Assembly: GCA_024704765.1 (NCBI GenBank)
Contig: JAKMXF010000177.1
Location: 124,001-188,000 of the forward strand
Direction: 5' to 3'
Length of the DNA stretch: 64,000 nt
Source of the DNA: Oopsacas minuta
Taxonomy: Eukaryota; Porifera; Hexactinellida; Lyssacinosida; Leucopsacidae
Below, piece after piece: positions 12,444 through 23,652 of this stretch. The notes below the pieces were generated by a model. The model saw only the letters and a list, made by a program, of their open reading frames with translations, was not told the origin of the DNA and searched no databases. Within the stretch, counting starts at the first letter, position 1, and every line of letters starts with the position of its first letter. A program made the translations under genes and the position numbers.

Positions 12444-13110
12444 TACTTCGAAAAACAAATACTTCCAGTCAGTTTCTATTAGATTTTCCAATTAATGGAA
12501 AGTATAATCAACTCGCAAAAAGATTATTCTGGATAGTGATTTCACTATACATTTTGAGTCGTTATCAGATCCACAAGCCAGTCAATTTAGGGTTCTTCTT
12601 GATATTTTCGACTTACACCAACATGTAAAAGTTCCAATTCATCACTTTGGTCATTTGTCAGACCTCGTTACTATGAAAATGCTTGTATAGTGATAATATC
12701 GTTTCGACTAATGTTTCCTCGGAAAACCAGGGATCACTCTTATGTGGTGTATACTATCGGCTCGTGAATGATGAATGTCTCAGTCAAATTTAGAATATTA
12801 AAAGGAATAAATATAGAACGGTTCAGGAATGATCTCAATCGTGCCAATTTGGCTCTGAACAGGATACTGTCCATGAGGATGTCAATTGGAATAGGGATAA
12901 CTCCAATTTAATCCAAGAATTTGACTTGGATACTCAAACTTTGACCAGTTACCACTTCTGTACGTCGTACACTGAAGACTTAAAAGATACAAAACTAGAG
13001 GTACACAAACTTGAGAGAAGATACATTAAGACAAGGTCCTGATATGATCTTGACACATTCAAAGAGAAATAAATTATATATAATAGTCTACTACGTTTGA
13101 TGAAAACAGT

Positions 13111-13981
13111 TAAACAGAATACTACTGTGAGAAATTTGGTAATTGCGATGACAGAAACTATTTCAGTAAGCAAAAGCAAATATATGTCCAACAAATGCCA
13201 CTTTCTCCTGATTCTGACTCTAGTTCTATCTCTAAACAAGCTCTTACAAATCGAACGAATTGTTAGTGCTATTGGAAGGGTGATGTTCGAAATAGTGAGG
13301 GTAGATTCAAAAGAGTGGTGGTAGGTAGTAAAGAAAACGTCCGCAATAAGCTCCTTGGTAATTATTGTTACCTATAATATCCTTAATAGAGAAAGCAGAG
13401 ACTTCATTTCCGCTACAATTTCAATAGAAATGGTAAATGAAATCGGCATTTGGCAGATATTCCCAAAAGAAACACAAAATGGGAGTATATTTATACAATT
13501 GGTGGAAATTTGCCAAAAGGTTTTTCATTGTTATATAATTTCAATATAAATGTTTTATTGATAATTGTCAGTGAAATCAGGCTAATTAATAGACTGAATT
13601 CTCTCAAAGTTGGAAAATACTTGCGAAATGTAGGCATTATTCCCTAATTAGAAATTAGCATACTCTCTGTATTCAATATAGATTAAAAGACATCATTTTT
13701 AGAACTTAAGAAGCTACTTGAATATTTGATCTGGGACTTGATTTAGAACAATACTGAGAGGGTAGAGCTATCTAGTTTGAAATTGAGAACGACATGACCG
13801 AGCCAATGTCGAAAAAATAAGGCAATTCATGACTCAACAATGTTGAAAATATCTAGTGTATAACAAATTCTAGCGATTTCAGTCTGGCAATATTTAGATT
13901 GTATTTTCAGCCACTATAAAAGGACACATATTTATACATAAACTGCAAAAACTTTCAGGATAAATAAAAGAGATTCCAGTT
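13111..13981. other. no gene recognised
   Basis: Sequence after the LINE remnant. The open frames here are short and match nothing I recognise. Part may be further decayed LINE. Confidence 0.35.
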
Positions 13982-14125
13982 AAATAGCTGAGCTAAGTAA
14001 AGTATAGTTTTTTGCAATACAAAAATCCCATACACGTATTCGAAAAGGTGACTTCATTAATTTGAAAAAATGATCTTTCCTCGAAGATAGGAAGCTAATA
14101 CACAAAAAGCAGCTATATATAAGTT
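13982..14125 (-). repeat. MITE copy A
   Basis: Read on the minus strand this matches the 16.3-kb and 21.9-kb copies. It starts ACTTATATATAGCTG, has an internal TTCGAGGAAAG...TTTTCGAA segment, and ends TAGCTCAGCTATT. Both ends carry forms of the palindrome TATAGCTCAGCTATA. No coding capacity. Confidence 0.75.
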
Positions 14126-15235
14126 ATTTGTAAAATTTGACCTATTGTTATGTCAATAATCGCATTCAAGTGAAAGTATTCTGCCATATAAGTGGTCGCT
14201 TGAAAGTATTAAGGAATATTCTTCCCATAGCGATACAGGATGTCTAGAAAGTGGATATGATATCTGCAAGGACAATTGCATAGTCATCAATAAAGGCATA
14301 TAGGTAATATTCAGGATTGCGTAATTATCGTAGGAGATATCATATTAACATGTACTATAAGGGTAGGAAATCGGGTAAATGCTATAAATCGGTAATAACG
14401 GTTACTAAGCAAAGAAATTGGCACATTTTGATTATCTTTTTGCTTTTGGTTTACAGACATGACATTCTACATATCTGTAATACATTTACTTGGGTATAAA
14501 GTAATGTTTATGCGATAGGAAAGCATTCTGTATATGTCAAACAATGTTCAACCTATGCAGTTTTGACTGTGGTTTGGCTTTGTCACGTTCGTGTAATATA
14601 GTAGTCCGTGATAGAAGTTAATATATGACTTGATTTGGGAGGGAATTCTCCACATAACTGAGAGTGCGAAGCTCTCTCACTTTCAAAATAGCCCGGAAAG
14701 GCCGAAGCATAACTCTATGATATGTTACCTAGCGCAAAATACGACCTATCACTTCCAAAATTTCTGCTTCAATAAACAAAAATAACCCAATTTCGATACT
14801 ATAACTGATTAAGGTTGAATAATAGGTTGGTAATGAATGCAACACTAAATTTATTCCAACTCTTTCAACCATTTCCTGCACTGAAAACGAAATTTCAGCA
14901 TCGTTTGACGTCCTAAAATCCCACATTTTCCGGTCAGTATTTGTTAAATAAGTGTGCAGCATTTGCAAAAAGGTTGTGAATCACTGTACTAGACTATCAT
15001 AGTTGAAAAATCGCTGACCATCTTAATATACCTAACTTGGCAAAATACTGTGATATACGTATCCTAACGATATATTATGCATTGTAGTACACATCTACCA
15101 GAAAAATTAATGATGAAATTATTTATGTGATTAAATAAGGAAATAATAATCAAATTAGATGATCGCAGGGATGACCACGTAAAGTCACGTTAAAAGGTCA
15201 TTTAAAGGCTAGGTGTGTCGAAACTAGACTCAGGA
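14126..15235. other. no gene recognised
   Basis: AT-rich sequence with short unsupported open frames only. GC content rises from about 15160 toward the hairpin described next. Confidence 0.4.
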
Positions 15236-15283
15236 AGCCTAGCGGTGTTGGACAAGGTATAACTTGTTCGACAGCGGTAGGCT
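15236..15283. other. structured hairpin, possible RNA element
   Basis: AGCCTA (15236-15241) pairs with TAGGCT (15278-15283). An internal loop of GCGG on both sides follows, then 11 pairs between 15246-15256 and 15263-15273, including two G-U wobbles. The loop is GTATAA. The G-U pairs favour a plus-strand RNA. Just upstream, GCTAGG near 15228 can pair with CCTAGC at 15238-15243, an alternative to the lower stem. Confidence 0.5.
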
Positions 15284-15371
15284 GGGATCAGGATAGATTT
15301 TGTGAATTTAATGTTAACAAATTCACATTGGGCTATTAGAGTACATGGAAATATTCTTACCCTCGATATGT

Positions 15372-15478
15372 GCCATTTTGAATTGTGAATTGGATCCTAG
15401 ATATACCTAACAGAAATTATTGCCTAAATAGGTATATCTAGTACCAAATTCACAATTCATAAAGGTAAAATAGATGGC
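15372..15478. repeat. imperfect foldback, about 107 bp
   Basis: The left arm from GCCATTTTGAATTGTG to TAGATATACCT (ending 15408) is mirrored on the right from AGGTATATCTA (starting 15430) through CACAATTCA to GATGGC. The inner 11 bases match perfectly, with mismatches and small bulges outward. It could be a tiny MITE or a transcribed hairpin. Confidence 0.6.
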
Positions 15479-16316
15479 AACAGTTTGGGATGAATAGGTT
15501 AATTACCTATATAATTGTGGTCAATCAAAGTGATGACGACACAATGCAGTTAACTATATTTGTATATTCTGTTTGTAAATATCAGCTATAGCTATAAAAA
15601 AATAACGAAAATGCATTAAATGTTTCGGAAATAAGCTCCAACAGTACCATCATGGGAGGGCAATGCCCGTCAATAAAATAAAAATGGGACAGTGCCATAT
15701 GGTGTATAGGCAAAGTTTCAAATACGAATCAATGTACGATTTTCTAAGGATTTAACTAGACATATTTTAGAACATTTTCAACACTAACTACAATAGAAAA
15801 TAACCACCTACTTTAGGAATTATTATAGATATAATAAAATTGTTTTAAAGATTTATCTAATGATTAATGGGACTCGTTTCCTATATTTAAACAGTTTATA
15901 CCATTAATGAAGAGCATCGTCGTGCACACAAATCTTTCTTGGACTGTTTAGTAATGACGGCCTAGAAGAAATTAAATAGTTTTGAAATGTTATTTAAGTC
16001 CTGTAGTTGCATCTATCAGTTGAAAATTCAAAAAATGTCATTAGCATATTCTGTTTAGATGAATATTTGGCAATTATTTATTGAGATTGTAGACCCGCAC
16101 GGATGCGGACAGATATATTTTCTTTCCACTATATGAAATGGGATCCGTCGATTCGAATGAGATATATCTTAGGTGATATTATATCTCATTATGGCAACAG
16201 GTTTACTAGCATAAATCATCAGTATATATTTATGGAGTGCACTGAACTTGAAATAGGTAGGAAAATAACATAGTATGTTTAATAAATTTATTGATCTGAT
16301 GTAGTTTAAGGTAAAA
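15479..16316. other. no gene recognised
   Basis: AT-rich sequence with no recognisable coding or structural signal. Confidence 0.4.
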
Positions 16317-16500
16317 GTTAACAAATAACTTTTATATAGCTCAGCTATACTATAGTACAGTTTTTATGTATTAGTTTTCTATGTTCGAGGAAAGGTCAAT
16401 TTTTGGATTAATGAATGTCATCTTTTCGAATGCGGTTATGAGGTTTTTGTATTCGAAAAGAATATACTACACTATAGCTCAGCTATATATAAGGAATCTC
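16317..16500 (+). repeat. MITE copy B (complete)
   Basis: Preceded by AACAAATAAC, it begins TTTATATAGCTCAGCTATAC and ends CACTATAGCTCAGCTATATA, so the termini are inverted repeats built on one palindrome. The central part shares TTCGAGGAAAG and CATCTTTTCGAATG with copies A and C. At about 165-180 bp and non-coding, it is a miniature inverted-repeat element. Its superfamily is unknown. Confidence 0.8.
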
Positions 16501-17612
16501 AAAAGTTAATTCAATTTTTGATTGACAAAGATAAAGATTAAATACAAACAAGTACCTATGATTACTCATAGCTACATTTACAATTTTACATATATGCTAG
16601 GAAAATTGTAACCATACTGTGAAATCTACAGAGCCGATTTACTACATGTGAAAAGGACATTTATGATACTGATCTCAACTATTTTAGCTCGCTGAAACAA
16701 ACTTTGAGTGTCAGGAAGACCGAAATTGAGGGTTTCCAAATTTATATACTTGTATTAGAAAACTTCCAAAAATCTCATCATATTCAGAAAATTTCACATC
16801 CAACACTAATAGATGCAAATCTAGGGTCGTGTTCACTAAAGTACTCAACCTTAAGTATTGGTAAAACTGAGTAATTCATTAGTTATTACTTTGTTTTCAC
16901 CAGAAACTAAGTATATAATTAGTTTTTAAAACATTATATGGTAAAAACTAAGTTGGTGATCACAAAGGAAAAATAAGTACAAACTTAGCTGTTACTTAGA
17001 TTTTGAAACACTACATAGTAAAACTAAGTATTTAGATATTTGAAATTAAACAAGTTAAATCCATTTATTGTGTTATTATTTCTTAAAACTATATAAAAGG
17101 TTTTACTTTGTTTCTCTTACGAAACTAAGTATTTTTTAAGTCAAGTACGGAAGTGAATTAACTTATTATATTAAGATGAATAGATATGTATGTTCAGAAA
17201 ATGGTTTCTTAACAACCTCTGCTGCTGCTTAAGATCATTGTCGCGCAACAATTATTTCGTAATGCATTAGAATTTGCGCAATAGAAATGTAATTGTAATC
17301 ACCGAATTGGGAAATAATTCAATAAGGAAAAGAAACGTATATTGAATATATAAAAAGTATTTATGTGATTACTAAAATTCCTGTACAAAATCAGTGGAAT
17401 AGATACTATCAGTGACATTACATAGATAACATGATTATTGATTATACTTGTGTATGAAATTATTAGGGTGAAACGAATATCCCGAAAATTAATACATAAT
17501 TAAACAATCAAGCAATTGTGTTTTGCTTTTGTCACAACTATCCATATCTACTAGTGCGCTTCCATTGCTAGGTCGCTGCGTGACAGCTTAGTGACTCAAG
17601 TTACATTAAGTA
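16501..17612. other. no gene recognised; AACTAAGTA motif cluster
   Basis: No gene. Between about 16900 and 17135 the string AAACTAAGTA or a close variant recurs at least four times, and several AT-rich near-repeats of about 60 bases can be followed. This suggests a decayed tandem repeat. Confidence 0.4.
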
Positions 17613-18933
17613 CAGGGGAATTCAATAAATACTAATCATACCATACTAAAACTATAAATACTTCTGTAAGTTGGTGATTTTTGCTATGAATGTTCGAAGT
17701 AGTCTCCTTTATACGCTACAACTAAATTTAGCCTTCTAATCCAATTTTCAAACGTCTTCCTGTACACATCCTTGGGTATGACTTCAGGGCATCTGTAAAT
17801 TACCCGACCAAGGCTGAGCCGATCCTCAAATTCGCATCCGGAGACGTTATCTTTGAGTTTTCTTAACAGCCAGAAGTCACATGGGGCTATATCAGGGGAG
17901 TAAGGTAGATGTGGAACTTCGTGCATACCCATATCTTTAATTTTTTGCCTTACAGCCAAAGATTTATGCGGTCTAGCATTATCTTCAAAATTTTGAGACC
18001 ACGAGTTCCAGTCTTTGGACGACGCTTAAGATAATGTTTTTCGACCTCAGGCAACACCACATCTGCGTAAAATTGTCCTGTGAGTGTCTGACCTTTGGGA
18101 ACAGGGATTTGGGCTACAGGACCTAGGTCATCGAAAAATATGCGGTACAAGAACTTCGGGGCACGGAAGTCGGACACACAAACAGTTGGAGGTACCTCTC
18201 CCTTCTTTAGCCATACCGTGCCATCTTGCTTTCTGATCAGTGGTTTGAATTGTATCCATGTTTCATCTCCTGTTACTATCTCTAATTACCGTCTAGGGTC
18301 ACTCCCTTCATAAATTTCAAGGTTTTCCTTAGCCATTTGGAGTCTCGCGGCCTTTTGTGGAAAAGTTAAGCAATGTGGCATCCATCGCATTTGGACCTTC
18401 TTCAGTTCTAAATCCGTGTTCAGAATTGTGTGTGCACTTCCCGTTGAAATGCTAACATAGTTAGCTACCCCCTCAACCGAAGAATGCGGAAAAGACTCGA
18501 CATATTCCTTTACTTCACTCAATTTGTCATTGTTGGTCGCCAGTTTTGGTACTCCAGGACGAGGGGCGTCTTGGACAGAGGTCCTACCTTCCCTAAATAG
18601 GCTCACCCACCTTCTGATAGTTGAATACGATAAAGTATCTTCTCTACATATCGTTGCTAACTCGTCATGAATAGACTTTGGAGAGATTTCGAGAATGATG
18701 CGAAATTTGATGTACGTTCGTTGTTCAAGTTTCTAAAAATTCGGACAAGAAGCTATGAAAAATGTATGTTTCTAAAAATAACTGAAACTTGGGAAATAAT
18801 TAAGTGATCAACTCTCTCTAAGTTTTGTTAGAAAGTTGAAATATGGTTCTATATAATTGCACTGAGAAATACAAACTTAGAACTGCTATTACATTAAAAA
18901 TAAAGGATGATTAGTATATATTGAATGCCCCTG
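17613..18933 (-). mobile_element. mariner (DD34D) element, near complete
   Basis: The ends are CAGGGGAATTCAATAAATAC at 17613 and its inverted match GTATATATTGAATGCCCCTG ending at 18933, each bounded by TA. The coding strand is minus. The same family occurs again at 23.65-24.71 kb in a more decayed, shorter form. Confidence 0.88.
17684..18660 (-). pseudogene. mariner transposase, frameshifted
   Basis: Three long pieces (18286-18606, 17950-18177, 17684-17959) cover most of a mariner transposase in changing frames. The N-terminal part has GRTSVQDAPRPGVPK and SAHTILNTDLELKKV. The middle has TGDETW on the minus strand around 18260, then YRIFFDDLGPV. The C-terminal part has the second catalytic Asp in a DNARPHKS block (recoverable only by a frame change near 17960) and the third in YSPDIAPCDFWLL, 34 residues later. 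It ends YKGDYFEHS. Frameshifts disable it, but decay is modest. Confidence 0.85.
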
Positions 18934-19915
18934 TATTACTAAGCAAAATCCCTTAGTTTAGGGCATTAAATATTTCTTCTACAGTCATGATGACGGTATA
19001 ATCCCATGATGAGTTTGCATTTGGTAAGTGATGACGACAGATAGTATGGCTTATTGAGGGGTACTTGTAGTTCAAATTTCAACCATCTATCCAATTGGCT
19101 GAGGCACAGCGGGTTATTCGTTTCCAATAGGGGAAATTTTCATAATTCAATCTTGTCAATTCATATATTGAGAATGATCAGAAATATGTACGTAGGTGTA
19201 CCCAAATCTTTGCTTTTTAGCTGAATCAACTTATATGAGTGTTGTACTATCTCAAAGTCTCACCAAATGATATTAATTTTCGGGCCTTTTGAAATCATAT
19301 TTTGTTCACCCAACTTAAATTCCCATAAATAGAATTTCAAGCTTGAAAATACTATCAAACGTATACTGGGTGTAGTTTTAATGTTACTTTTATAGCTCAA
19401 ACCTGATTTATGGGAATTTTCATTAATTTTCTATACTTAAACTTTGTGATGATATAGCATAATTATTGGTTATATAATATGAATAATGCGACCATAATTT
19501 GTTGCGGACAACACTTTCTCGCAATTTCTCGCACTATTCAGGGTATTCCACGCATGTCACACTATCAAATATAAAACTATTCTATAAATATTTGTTCAGC
19601 AAAGTCCAGCGAAACCAAAATAATACTAACATTCCCTTCTATGCTTTTGGTTACTATGGTTTGTCAAGCTAAAATGTTTCTATGTTAATGTAATGTCTTA
19701 ATCAACTATTATTCACATGATTCACAAATACAATCTAACTTATCATAAATGTTACTACATTCGTTAAACATTATCAGTGACTTCTAGCAAGCGTTTGGCA
19801 ATCGAATCAATACTGAACTGTCGCAGTTTAAGTTTGCTTTACACCCTCGTTGGTGTCCTACCTCTTCACATTTCATATATTTGAGACACTTACGAAACTT
19901 CTCATTGAGTACTGG
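18934..19915. other. no gene recognised
   Basis: AT-rich spacer between the mariner and the RAG1-like fragment. Nothing supported. Confidence 0.4.
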
Positions 19916-20815
19916 CTATCCTTCATCGTAGTTCGGGAGAATATGTCTTTTCACTTTTGAATGAAAATCTGATTTTCGCGATAGATACTTACTAAAGCTG
20001 CGTATTAGCATATGTGCCTGTTCCAAACCTCCTTCAGAGGATATCTTAAGGCCACGATTATCATTCAGTTCTATAAATTGATATGTAGGTGCTAGAAAGT
20101 TATGCACTGTGGTAGTTATTGAAACCCAGGGGTAATAACCTAACAGAAGGAGATATATTTCTTCATATAGCACCTTGAAGGTACTAACATTGATGTTCTG
20201 AGAGCCATTTTTTTACACGAAGTAGAGCAGAAACTTTTGCATGAAAAATTTCTGATTTTAACATCTTCTTGAGGTTCAAAAGGAGAGCTCTGTTTTAAAA
20301 GGAAGATCATCAGAAATGAACAAACGAGCTGAATTACCAGTGCTAGTGATCCCACTTCTTCTACCTTGGTTAAACTGAATATTCGTAACTTTTATATCCG
20401 TTGTGTAATCAGTTTATGGCTTGTCCGAATATTTACATGATCACCCCAGGTACATCTTCCCGCTGCTATCCGGTATTATATTTCGGAAACCAACCAAGAA
20501 TACGTAAGTATGAGTGTAAAGATGCAGTAGGAAGGACTTCAATTGAACTTGCAGGTTCATAAGTGATTCCAGCTCGTTGTTGGGAAAGATAAGCTGTAAG
20601 CTCCTTTCCATCGAAGTTAGCTCTGCGATAGTATCTTTGATCGCTTGCATCAACGTGTAATGAAGCGAAAGCCTGCTATTACAACTTCAGGCTCTGATAC
20701 ATCAGTTTGTCCTGCGGAGCAACACTGACAAGGAGCGCCCCGCGAACAATAAATCTGGCAAACATTTTACCATCTAACATTCAGGCCTTAATTTCGATGG
20801 CCACGTTTAGTATCC
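19916..20815 (-). pseudogene. RAG1/Transib-like transposase, C-terminal half, broken (copy 1)
   Basis: On the minus strand 20441-20815 gives an APCQCCSAGQTD block like the RAG1 zinc pair (CTLC in vertebrate RAG1). It continues through EPEVVIAGFRF to the 70-residue IKDTIAELTSMERSLQ frame. The 19916-20173 frame carries YYPWVSITTTVHNFLAPT and SSEGGLEQAHMLIRSF, ending LSRKSDF. RAG1 has HKTLAH and WASEGNESGNKLFRRFRK in these places, including the catalytic Glu. Several frameshifts break it. The 20490-20815 part matches, inverted, the sequence at 57.74-57.77 and 63.71-64.0 kb. It is therefore a second copy of the gene into which the Ginger element inserted. Confidence 0.75.
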
Positions 20816-21884
20816 AGAAATCCCATTTATTTCATGAAGTATCAGTGTCATTTTACAGCTTTGTTTGACAATAATTTTTTTGAAATAATTTATATACAAG
20901 AATTTAGATGTGAATATTTGTATAATTTGTGGTAGAAATAATATCACATTCCTATACAACACCAAACGCCGCTTAGCACTTCCAGTATTACAACTGTTGG
21001 CCATTAAATGTAATCTGTATGGACCATTGTTAATACAAAATAACCATTTCCGCAAAAGGTTAACTTCGAGGCCTGGTGTAGCTAGCCAACCTGGTCGCGT
21101 AGCAACCATAAGCATGAAGAAATTTACTGTTTAATACTTGAGCTATCCTGAGGTACTAAGCTGTCGCGCAGCATCCTAGCAAGCGAAGCGGGCGAGTGGT
21201 ATCAAGTTTGAGGAATAATGCTCATATTTTAATTCATTGCCCCAACAAACGAAAATTTATTTGCTTTAGGGTGGTCAAGTAGTTCAGTACATATTCTTAT
21301 TATCATCATTGATTTTCCTGGACACACTAAGACGCGGCTTATCTGTGTGTTGTATATTTCGCGTATAACGTATGTTGCATTATACGTGATCTGTTTGAAC
21401 TTATTTTACATTAAGCATGCCCTGCTATCATACAGCAATAAATGCTGCCGAAACATGGTAAAACATTTGAGTACACATTTTGAAGAGTATAGAAATTTCA
21501 AAGACTCTTAAACTGAAAATAATTCTGTTTTAATAATCAGTAATGTCTGATTGGTGTATACCATGATGATTTAATGTAATTGATTCAATTATTTCGATGA
21601 CATGATCGGAATGTGATGAGATTCCTGGGTTGCTAAGGAAAGAAATTTTGTTATATTGAAGCCATAACTCAATAGCTATAAACCCTATCTATCTCTAGTT
21701 GATATTAGTCTACTCGCAATATGTTACATCATATTATCGAATAATATAAATCAATGGCCTACATTTAATATCTTTTGAGAAATTCACATTTTTGATAACA
21801 TGAAAGGAGGGCATACACACGGTGGTAAACGTAAACTACTCAATATATATTGAATGTACAATATTGAAACATATTAACAAATAA
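20816..21884. other. no gene recognised
   Basis: Spacer. The open frames 20807-21115 (minus) and 20910-21134 (plus) overlap each other and match nothing I know. TTATACGTGATC near 21377 recalls the TATACG motifs of 8-9 kb. Confidence 0.35.
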
Positions 21885-22031
21885 CATATATATCTAGCTC
21901 AGCTATACTATAGTACAGTTTTTGTGTATTTGCTGTTCTATCTTTAAAAAAAGTCATTTTTCGGAAAATGAAAGTCACCTTTCGAATGAGAGTATGGCGT
22001 TTTTGTATTTCAAACAACTGTAATATACTTT
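21877..22031 (+). repeat. MITE copy C, left part
   Basis: Preceded by AACAAATAAC, it begins with the TAGCTCAGCTATACTATAG terminus shared with copy B and follows that copy to AATATACT. There the mariner at 22032 interrupts it. The remaining end resumes at 23350. Confidence 0.8.
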
Positions 22032-23349
22032 GGGGATTCAAAAGGTTCCCATCCTTAGTTTACAGCGACCAACCTCTACTCGATTACATGAGATGCATAG
22101 TATATCCTAATAATCCTATCGATTATATATTTAATGCTATTAAGCAATTTACTCTAGTAGTACATATCTTGATCTATCCTACTTTCAATTTTACCTATTT
22201 CGAGAGTCAACATTTTCATGGCTTAAAAACATATATTAAACAAAACAGAACAACTAGTTTACATAAAGATTCGTATCATACTTGGCGACAACCACTCCAG
22301 ATACATGAGAATCTATTCACGATATATCATGGGAAACTCTAGCGTATCCCACGGTAAAGGAATGGGCACGTAAATTAAATGCTGGTAGAGGCAGCATTGA
22401 AGATGACTATCGTATCGGAAGACCAATTTCCGCTACTACCCCTGAAATTGACTCTCAAATTCTGGAAATATTGGATATTACTCCCCATTTGAGCGTTGAA
22501 GACATTGCCCTAATCCTGGACATCTCATCGGAAAGTGTTCATACAATTTGACACGATTATTTCGAATACCAATGGAATTCGGCGCGATGGATACCAAAAA
22601 TCCACACAAAGGGGCAAAAGGAGGAGGGGTCTCATGTGCGAAAAAATTGCTGAAGAATATAGAGATTGTGATTCTCGAAAATCAATATATGAAATCGTCA
22701 CTGGTGACGAAACTTAGATTCAATTTCCTAAACTTCTGTGTAAGGAACAAAGCAAATCGTGGCTCCAAAAAGGTTCTTACCCCCCAGAAAAGTCACGTCC
22801 GGACTTCAGAGACGATAAGGTTCTCTAAAGCATACTCTTGATGCATATGGGTTAGTGGCTCAAATACCTGTGCTAAAGAAGAACGACTCAATTGATAATT
22901 TTTACTAAGATAGATGGAGAAGTCGAGAAAGTCTATAAAACAGACATCCGCGTACAGGAATTCGAAGAATCGAACTTCTCCACGATAATGCCAGACCTCA
23001 TATTTAAATATGTAGCGAAGTTATTGAGGATATCGGATTTAAACGATGGAATATCCTCCCTATTCCTCAGATCTATCGCCTTGTGATTTCTAGCTATTAC
23101 CTGAAATGAAAAAACATCTCGGAGGACGGCTATTTCATACCCGACAAGAGCTACGAAACGAGATTTACCATTACCTAAATTCAGTGGAGAGAAACAAGTA
23201 TAAAAAATATATTTTCGAAGTGGGTTGAAAGACTACAAATATGCATAGATATAGAGAGGGAATATTATGAACAATTTATGTAGAAACTTGATTGGTAAGA
23301 TGTTGTAATGGCAAGATAATAAACAAAGATGGGAACTTTTTGAATGCCC
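22032..23349 (+). mobile_element. mariner element inserted in MITE copy C
   Basis: The left end GGGGATTCAAAAGGTTCCCA and the right end (inverted) GGGCATTCAAAAAGTTCCCA match closely. Right of the element the MITE continues at TA (23350-23351). The left TA has decayed to TT or was imprecise. The MITE is restored across the junction, which confirms the element limits. Confidence 0.85.
22342..23285 (+). pseudogene. mariner transposase, heavily broken
   Basis: Frame fragments read PTVKEWARKLNAGRGSIEDD and GRPISATTPEID, a mariner N-terminal domain. They continue KLLKEYRDCDSRK and IVTGDET, the first catalytic Asp. Near 23060 is SSDLSPCDFWLLPEMKKHL with the third Asp. The second Asp is in a degraded stretch near 22970-23000. 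The last part, near 23220-23280, resembles the usual C-terminal WVERLQ...YYEQF. Many frameshifts. The N-terminal start is not resolved. Confidence 0.78.
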
Positions 23350-23396
23350 TAAGTGCTAGAGCTTAGCTAAATATTAGAATCTCATATATCCTTCGT
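23350..23396 (+). repeat. MITE copy C, right part
   Basis: TAAGTGCTAGAGCTTAGCTA followed by AATATTAGAATCTC aligns with the right end of copy B (TACACTATAGCTCAGCTATA, then TATAAGGAATCTC). This is the displaced end of the copy starting at 21877. Confidence 0.75.
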
Positions 23397-23652
23397 TAAG
23401 ATTAAATAACCTATTGCCTAATGGACACGTTTGTTTTACAATGATCCATTATCATGTATAGCCTTATTATAGCATCCCATGGTATAGGTTAACCTAAAAA
23501 TACGAGATAGTGGAAAGCTATTTTAGATCAGAAGAAGCGTAGGATTATAGTTATCTTCTGGGATATATAGGTGTCGGTTTATGCAGGTTACGATATTTAC
23601 ATTTCTGTGTTTCAGTTTTGTATAACTTCTGATTCTAATTGATCAGATATTA

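Larger units (their letters stand above)
10840..13110 (+). mobile_element. LINE (Jockey/CR1-like) endonuclease fragment, interrupted by Tc1
   Basis: Before the Tc1 insertion (10840-11097) the frame reads SETWIIR, ending in GGGLVIIYRNSFSV, which resembles the start of an APE-type endonuclease of a non-LTR retrotransposon. After the insertion (from 12446) pieces resemble FTIHFESLSDPQASQF, LLDIFDLHQHVKVPIHH and FGHLSDLV, matching the GDFNIH...QHV..PTH..GHTLDLV blocks of these endonucleases. Around 12925-13090 text like VHKLERRYIKT and FKEKQIIY resembles the linker before reverse transcriptase. No reverse transcriptase core was found. The copy is truncated and frameshifted. Confidence 0.62.

Noticed and set aside
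15236-15283. tRNA gene
   Set aside because: It has terminal pairing and a TTCGA string, but is too short for a cloverleaf, with no anticodon arm.
21968-22342. 124-aa plus-strand gene
   Set aside because: It starts inside MITE copy C, crosses the mariner terminal repeat and matches nothing.
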